64,000 bases of DNA, from contig NZ_CP051236.1 in assembly GCF_017794765.1 (NCBI RefSeq), positions 1,643,601 to 1,707,600 of the forward strand, given 5' to 3'. This document shows, one piece after another, positions 60,214-64,000 of this stretch. The stretch comes from Nitratireductor sp. (GTDB lineage Bacteria > Pseudomonadota > Alphaproteobacteria > Rhizobiales > Rhizobiaceae). Both the position numbers and the translations under genes were made by a program. The notes under the pieces were generated by a model. The model was not told the origin of the DNA. It saw only the letters and a list, made by a program, of their open reading frames with translations, and did no database searches. How positions within the stretch are numbered: position 1 is the stretch's first letter; every line of letters begins with the position of its first letter.

Positions 60214-62274
60214 TCAGCGCAGCGCTGCCGCGATATTGCCGCCGTCTACGGTGGTGACGTCGGCGGTGGTACGCTCGGCAAGGGCGTGGTTGAGGAAGGC
60301 CTGTGCCACATCCTCGGCGCGCACCTCAAGGCCCAGAAGATTGCCGCCCATATAGTCCTTCTCCGAGACGCCGCGCGCGGTGGAGCGGTTGGCGATCATC
60401 TCGTTGGTCAAGAGGCCCGAACGGATGCGGTCGGCATTGACCGCATTGGAGCGCACGCCGATGGAGCCGTAATCCAGCGCATATTGGCGCGACAGGAAGA
60501 GCGTTGCCGCCTTGGGCAGGCCATAGGCGCCGAAATTCGCACCCGGATTGACCGCCTGCTTGGAGGCGTTGAAGAGGAGCACGCCGCCGGTGCCCTGCTG
60601 CTTGAAGAGGCGCACCGCGTTCTGCGCCACACTCTGATGGGCGAAGAAATTAAGCTCGAAACTCTTGCGCAGCGTGGCGTCTTCCAGTTCGCCGATCTTG
60701 CCTTCCCATGCGGCACCCGCATTGGAAACGACGATGTCGACGCCGCCGAACACATCGCGTGCCCTGTCGAAGGCGGCGCGCACGGCTGTCGCGTCGGTCA
60801 CGTCGGCACCGATTCCGATGGCGGCATTGCCGATTGATTTCGCGACCTCTTCGGCCTTGTCGGCATGCATGTCGACGACGACCACATGGGAGCCCTGCGA
60901 TGCGAAAAGCTTTGCCGTGGCGGCACCGATGGCACCCGCGCCGCCGGTGACCAGCGTGACCTGGCCGGAGAGCGGCTTGGGCTTGTTGGAGGCGAGCTTG
61001 GCCTGCTCAAGCGACCAGTATTCAAGCTCGAAGAGATCCGACAGCGCCAGCGGGTGGAAGGAGCCGATGGCTTCGGCACCGGTGACCGCTTCCACCAGCA
61101 TCTCGCCGACATCAGCGGCGATCTTCGCCTCCTTCATGCTGCGGCCATGGCCGATGAGGCCGAGACCGCGCACGAGTGTCAGGCGCGGCATGGTGTCGAG
61201 CATGGTGCGCTCGACATCGTCGGCGGCGTTGTTGGTCTCGAAATAGTCCTTGTAGCGAGCCGAGAACTCGGCGACCTTTTCGCGGATCACCTTACCATAT
61301 TCATCAAGTTTGCCTGCTTCCGGCGCGGGCAGAACCATGGGGCCGGTCTTGATGCGGATCGAAAGGTCCGGCGTCGAGACGCCGCGTGTGGCGAGCTCTT
61401 CGGCCGTGTCGGCGTTCACATAATCGAGGATTTTCGGTGAGGTGCGGAAGTCGCAGACCATGCGGCCATATTTGCCCTCGCCCTCGCCCTCGTCAATGGC
61501 GATCGCGCCGCGCAGATAGGGCATGATCTCGGACGGGGTGGCAAGTTCCTTGGGAAGCGCCACCGGCTTGAAGGGAGCCTTGCCGTTTTCGGCGACATAA
61601 TCTTCCGCCATGGTGACGAACTCGATCATGAGATCGTAGGCCGTCTTGGCATCTTCGGCGAAGGTGAAAATGCCGTGCTTGTCGAGGATCAGGCCTTCCA
61701 CGGCGGGGTTCTTGTCGTAGATGTCGGCGGCTTCCTTGGCGAGGTCGAAGCCCGGTTTGATGTAGGGTACGAAGCCGAGCCGGTCGCCAAAGACCTTTTT
61801 GCAGAGCGCTTCGGAATCTTTCTGATCGACCAGCGCGAGAATGGCTGTCGAGTGGGTGTGATCGACGAATTTGTGCGGCAGAAAGGCGTGCAGCAGGGTC
61901 TCGATGGAGGGGTTCGGGGAACCCGGATCGATGAGATTGGCGCGCTGCATGGCGACCATGTCTTCGTCGGCCAGCGCGTCGAGCCTGCGGGCGGCAAGGA
62001 GCGCGTCCATCTTCACCGCGGGAAGGCCCTGCGGCTCGATCACGCCCATGTCCCAGCCGCTGCCCTTGACGCACAGAACATCATATTCGCGGCCCAGAAT
62101 ATCGGTTGCTTTGCTCTTCAGCGAGGTGTTGCCGCCGCCATGCAGAACAAGGCGCGGCTCGCCGCCCAGAAGTCGGGTCGTGTAGACGCGCAGCGCCAGA
62201 TCGCGGTCGACGCCCTTTGCGGCGTAGTGCTCGACGAGCTTTTCGGCTTCGCTGTCTTTCCAGAGGTTCTGCAT
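60214..62274 (-). CDS. Bifunctional class II aldolase / short-chain dehydrogenase (RhaD-like)
   Basis: 686 residues. N-terminal class II aldolase domain (about 20-400): RLVLHGGGNTSLK, CVKGSGWDMG, zinc ligands in FVDHTHSTA near residue 138 and DKHGIFTF. C-terminal SDR (about 430-686): TLVTGGAGAIGAATAKL, NAGAAWEG, YGLPK catalytic pair. This fusion resembles rhizobial RhaD and Bacillus YuxG, which cleave rhamnulose-1-phosphate to DHAP and lactaldehyde and oxidise the aldehyde. No rhamnose isomerase or kinase is nearby but MtnK and MtnA are, so 5-methylthio- or 5-deoxyribulose-1-phosphate is a likelier substrate here. Confidence 0.92.
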   Translation of the reverse strand: MQNLWKDSEAEKLVEHYAAKGVDRDLALRVYTTRLLGGEPRLVLHGGGNTSLKSKATDILGREYDVLCVKGSGWDMGVIEPQGLPAVKMDALLAARRLDALADEDMVAMQRANLIDPGSPNPSIETLLHAFLPHKFVDHTHSTAILALVDQKDSEALCKKVFGDRLGFVPYIKPGFDLAKEAADIYDKNPAVEGLILDKHGIFTFAEDAKTAYDLMIEFVTMAEDYVAENGKAPFKPVALPKELATPSEIMPYLRGAIAIDEGEGEGKYGRMVCDFRTSPKILDYVNADTAEELATRGVSTPDLSIRIKTGPMVLPAPEAGKLDEYGKVIREKVAEFSARYKDYFETNNAADDVERTMLDTMPRLTLVRGLGLIGHGRSMKEAKIAADVGEMLVEAVTGAEAIGSFHPLALSDLFELEYWSLEQAKLASNKPKPLSGQVTLVTGGAGAIGAATAKLFASQGSHVVVVDMHADKAEEVAKSIGNAAIGIGADVTDATAVRAAFDRARDVFGGVDIVVSNAGAAWEGKIGELEDATLRKSFELNFFAHQSVAQNAVRLFKQQGTGGVLLFNASKQAVNPGANFGAYGLPKAATLFLSRQYALDYGSIGVRSNAVNADRIRSGLLTNEMIANRSTARGVSEKDYMGGNLLGLEVRAEDVAQAFLNHALAERTTADVTTVDGGNIAAALR

Positions 62275-62318
62275 GTCGGTCCTGTACTGTCTTGAAGGGT
62301 TGCGCTTGCCGGCGGGGT

Positions 62319-63284
62319 TCAGGCCGGCGTCGGTTCACTGGCGGCGTGGTGCTGCAATAGCGCGGCCGCCATGGAGGAAGTGGTCACCAGATGGGTGAAA
62401 AAACGGCCGGCGATGGCGGCCTTGAGAGGTTCGAGCTTCTCGTCCTCCTGCACCACCATCAGGCGCTTCGGAATGGCGCGGATGGCGTCGAAATCGGCCG
62501 AGATCATGCGCCGGTTGTAATCGCAGTCGAGCAGTTTGCCATCGGCGGTGATGATTTGTCCCGCAATGACGCCGGTGGCCCCCATCGCTTTCAGCCGCCC
62601 AAGCTCTTCGATGCTGAGCGCGCCGCATTTTATGACATGGCTGTCGGTATCGAGCGCTCCGACCGTGAAGAGGGCCAGATCGCAGGCGCCGATACCGTCG
62701 AGCTGTTCGCGGATGACCGGCTCTTCGCGCAGAGCCTGAGCCAGTCCCTCGGTGCTCAGGACCAGCGGTGCGTAGAAGTTGAGCCCCTTGGCGTTGAGCC
62801 GGCGGGCGATCTCCATGGTGCACTGGTCGGGACGGTAGGCATAGGGCGAGCCGAGATTGCCGCACATTTCCACGACGGTCACGCCTTCGCGGTCGGCATA
62901 GCTCATCGCGTCGGCGATGTCGTAGACGGTGCGGCCCCAGGCGACGCAGACCCGATTCCCGTTCTCGACCATTTCGAGAAAGACATTGGCAGCCAGCGTC
63001 GGAATTTCGGAGGCTGGGGAGGGTGAAAGGGAATCCTCCCCCACGAGCCACACGGTTTCGAGGCCGAACGTATCTTCCATCTGGCGCGCGAGGCGCTCGC
63101 CGCTGAAAAGATGCGTGGAGGTGGAGATGTTGACGATACCGGCCTCACGGGCCTTGCGCAGATAGAGCGCCACGGATGCGCGCGAGATGCTCAGCCGCTG
63201 CGCCACCTCGTCCTGACGCAGGCCATGCGTGTAATATAGCCAGGCGGCCTTGTGTATGATCTGCTCTGCAGGACGATAAGCCAT
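62319..63284 (-). CDS. SorC/DeoR-type sugar-binding transcriptional regulator
   Basis: 321 residues. N-terminal helix-turn-helix (YTHGLRQDEVAQRLSISRASVALYLRKARE, read in parts) and a sugar-phosphate-binding domain of the SorC family (VCVAWGRTVYDIADAM, EMCGNLGSPYAYRPDQ, GVIAGQIITADGKLLD). AAAGGAGG precedes ATG 63284. Transcribed with the aldolase gene (44-nt gap). Probably represses the operon until the phosphorylated pentose appears, and its own promoter carries an inverted repeat. Confidence 0.9.
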   Translation of the reverse strand: MAYRPAEQIIHKAAWLYYTHGLRQDEVAQRLSISRASVALYLRKAREAGIVNISTSTHLFSGERLARQMEDTFGLETVWLVGEDSLSPSPASEIPTLAANVFLEMVENGNRVCVAWGRTVYDIADAMSYADREGVTVVEMCGNLGSPYAYRPDQCTMEIARRLNAKGLNFYAPLVLSTEGLAQALREEPVIREQLDGIGACDLALFTVGALDTDSHVIKCGALSIEELGRLKAMGATGVIAGQIITADGKLLDCDYNRRMISADFDAIRAIPKRLMVVQEDEKLEPLKAAIAGRFFTHLVTTSSMAAALLQHHAASEPTPA

Positions 63285-63302
63285 TCCGCGCCTCCTTTCG
63301 AC

Positions 63303-63331
63303 ATTATTCATGGCGATTGACAAAAGTCAAT
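63303..63331 (-). promoter_or_regulatory. Promoter with inverted repeat ahead of the SorC-type regulator
   Basis: On the minus strand, TTGACT (63325-63330) and AATAAT (63303-63308) are 16 nt apart. An inverted repeat ATTGAC-AAAA-GTCAAT (63316-63331) covers the -35 region, resembling the form of operators bound by SorC-type DeoR proteins. This suggests autoregulation. Confidence 0.6.
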
Positions 63332-63387
63332 TCGCAGCCGGGAAGAACCGGGAGACCGGGGAAGGCGGTCCCGTCAAGGCGCGGCTC

Positions 63388-63435
63388 GCTTGTCCTTGGC
63401 GGACGGTTGACGCTTGTCCGTAGCGGACGGTTGAT
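63388..63435. repeat. Two tandem 24-bp units
   Basis: The unit GCTTGTCC(t/g)T(g/a)GCGGACGGTTGA(c/t) occurs twice head to tail with 21 of 24 positions the same. Each unit carries a GTCC...GGAC inverted pair. It lies between the regulator promoter and the terminator of the lipoprotein gene. Confidence 0.6.
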
Positions 63436-63464
63436 CGGGTCGCACGGGGGGATGCAGGTATGAG

Positions 63465-63497
63465 AAAGGCCGGGATGCGCGATGCATCCCGGCCTTT
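63465..63497 (-). terminator. Hairpin terminator of the lipoprotein gene
   Basis: Perfect 14-bp stem AAAGGCCGGGATGC/GCATCCCGGCCTTT with a 5-nt loop, 46 nt beyond the minus-strand stop. The T-run is short (TTTCTCAT), but the stem is very stable. Confidence 0.65.
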
Positions 63498-63543
63498 GCC
63501 GTGTTGTCTGCTGCCAGGCAGCGCAGGCTGCGCTGCCGGACGA

Positions 63544-63813
63544 TCAGTAACCGCGCGGGCAACGGGCCTCGTAGCGGCGGCCGTATTCGTCGCGATAGAT
63601 GCAGCGGTTGCGGTTTTCCGATGCGCGACCGACCAGAGCGCCGGCCACCGTGCCGATGGCACCGCCGATGATGGCGCCTTCGACCTTGTTGCCGGAAGCG
63701 AGCGCGCCGATGGCCGCACCGCTGGCGCCGCCAAATGCCGCGCCCTGTTCAGTCGGGGTGCAGGCAGCAACACCGAGAAGCAGTGCCGGCACGAGAAGCA
63801 GTGACTTTTTCAT
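63544..63813 (-). CDS. Glycine-zipper lipoprotein (17-kDa antigen-like)
   Basis: 89 residues. Lipoprotein signal MKKSLLLVPALLLGVAAC with lipobox Cys18, then a glycine zipper (GGASGAAIGALASG, IIGGAIGTVAGALVG) able to form a two-helix membrane hairpin, and a C-terminal tail with two Cys (RCIYRDEYGRRYEARC). Resembles the 17-kDa surface-antigen/SlyB group of outer-membrane proteins. GGAGAGGAC precedes ATG 63813. Confidence 0.8.
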   Translation of the reverse strand: MKKSLLLVPALLLGVAACTPTEQGAAFGGASGAAIGALASGNKVEGAIIGGAIGTVAGALVGRASENRNRCIYRDEYGRRYEARCPRGY

Positions 63814-64000
63814 GTGTCCTCTCCAAATGGTTTTCATCATAAGCTACAGACATCGATTTGGTTCCATCTGAAGCTATGCAGTTAATGGTGTCCCTATAGC
63901 CGTATAACATGGACATAAAATCCGGCAAAAGTCCGAGAGACAAGCGTAGTTTGTGTCGATTTCTCGTCTTGTTGTGTGAAAATGACCGTTGATTGCGGGC
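63814..64000. other. AT-rich region to the window edge
   Basis: Should hold the promoter of the lipoprotein gene. No gene or clear motif seen. Confidence 0.35.

Noticed and set aside
60214-62274. Assignment as the rhamnose-pathway enzyme RhaD
   Set aside because: The protein type fits, but no rhamnose isomerase, mutarotase or kinase is present, while MtnK and MtnA are, so the specific name was not used.

Overview
The window reads as chromosomal DNA of an alphaproteobacterium of the order Hyphomicrobiales (Phyllobacteriaceae or Rhizobiaceae-like). The signs are high-GC coding with dense, often overlapping gene starts, an Exo-type (succinoglycan-like) polysaccharide gene set, a RIME-like rhizobial intergenic repeat, and the style of the ABC transporters and SorC-type regulator. 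No rRNA, tRNA, CRISPR array or native insertion sequence is visible.

Layout. (1) 1-8912: the end of a polyamine-type ABC importer (permease and ATPase), a Spx/ArsC-like reductase, a phospholipase D/cardiolipin-synthase-like protein, two membrane proteins, a small secreted protein, panC-panB and an unknown protein. (2) 9283-21517: left half of a Wzx/Wzy-type exopolysaccharide locus, with a GT4 and coiled-coil partner, ExoF-like export protein, ExoP-like Wzz/ATPase, GT2, GT4, ExoY-like initiating transferase, Wzx-type flippase and GMC oxidoreductase. (3) 21806-38067: a hybrid PKS/NRPS locus, with a DegT aminotransferase and Sfp-type phosphopantetheinyl transferase on one strand. On the other is a three-gene assembly line: A-PCP, then KS-AT-ACP-aminotransferase-C-A-PCP, then C-(A remnant)-PCP-TE, followed by a two-domain propeller protein. 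(4) 38324-44443: right half of the polysaccharide locus, with a GH16 glycanase, Wzy polymerase, pyruvyl transferase and two regulators. A Nextera/Tn5 adapter artefact sits here (40652-40956). (5) 44536-53465: cupin and a nucleoside import and breakdown operon (BMP-type importer, amidohydrolase, purine nucleoside phosphorylase, two SDRs). (6) 53594-63284: methylthioribose kinase and isomerase, a ribose-type ABC importer, a fused class II aldolase/dehydrogenase and a SorC-type regulator. (7) 63544-64000: a glycine-zipper lipoprotein.

How the genes may work together. The nonribosomal locus lies inside the exopolysaccharide locus. From its domains I infer an amino-acid starter extended by malonate, transaminated at the beta-carbonyl and joined to glycine (specificity residues D-I-L-Q-L-G-M-I-W-K). 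The last protein is abnormal in three ways: its condensation motif has Gln for the catalytic His, only the C-terminal subdomain of an A domain remains, and its thioesterase has Cys for Ser. Regions 5 and 6 together look like a route for 5'-methylthioadenosine, 5'-deoxyadenosine or related compounds: import, deamination, phosphorolysis or kinase, isomerisation, aldol cleavage to DHAP plus an aldehyde, and aldehyde oxidation or reduction. TTGAC-containing inverted repeats lie at three of the promoter regions involved.
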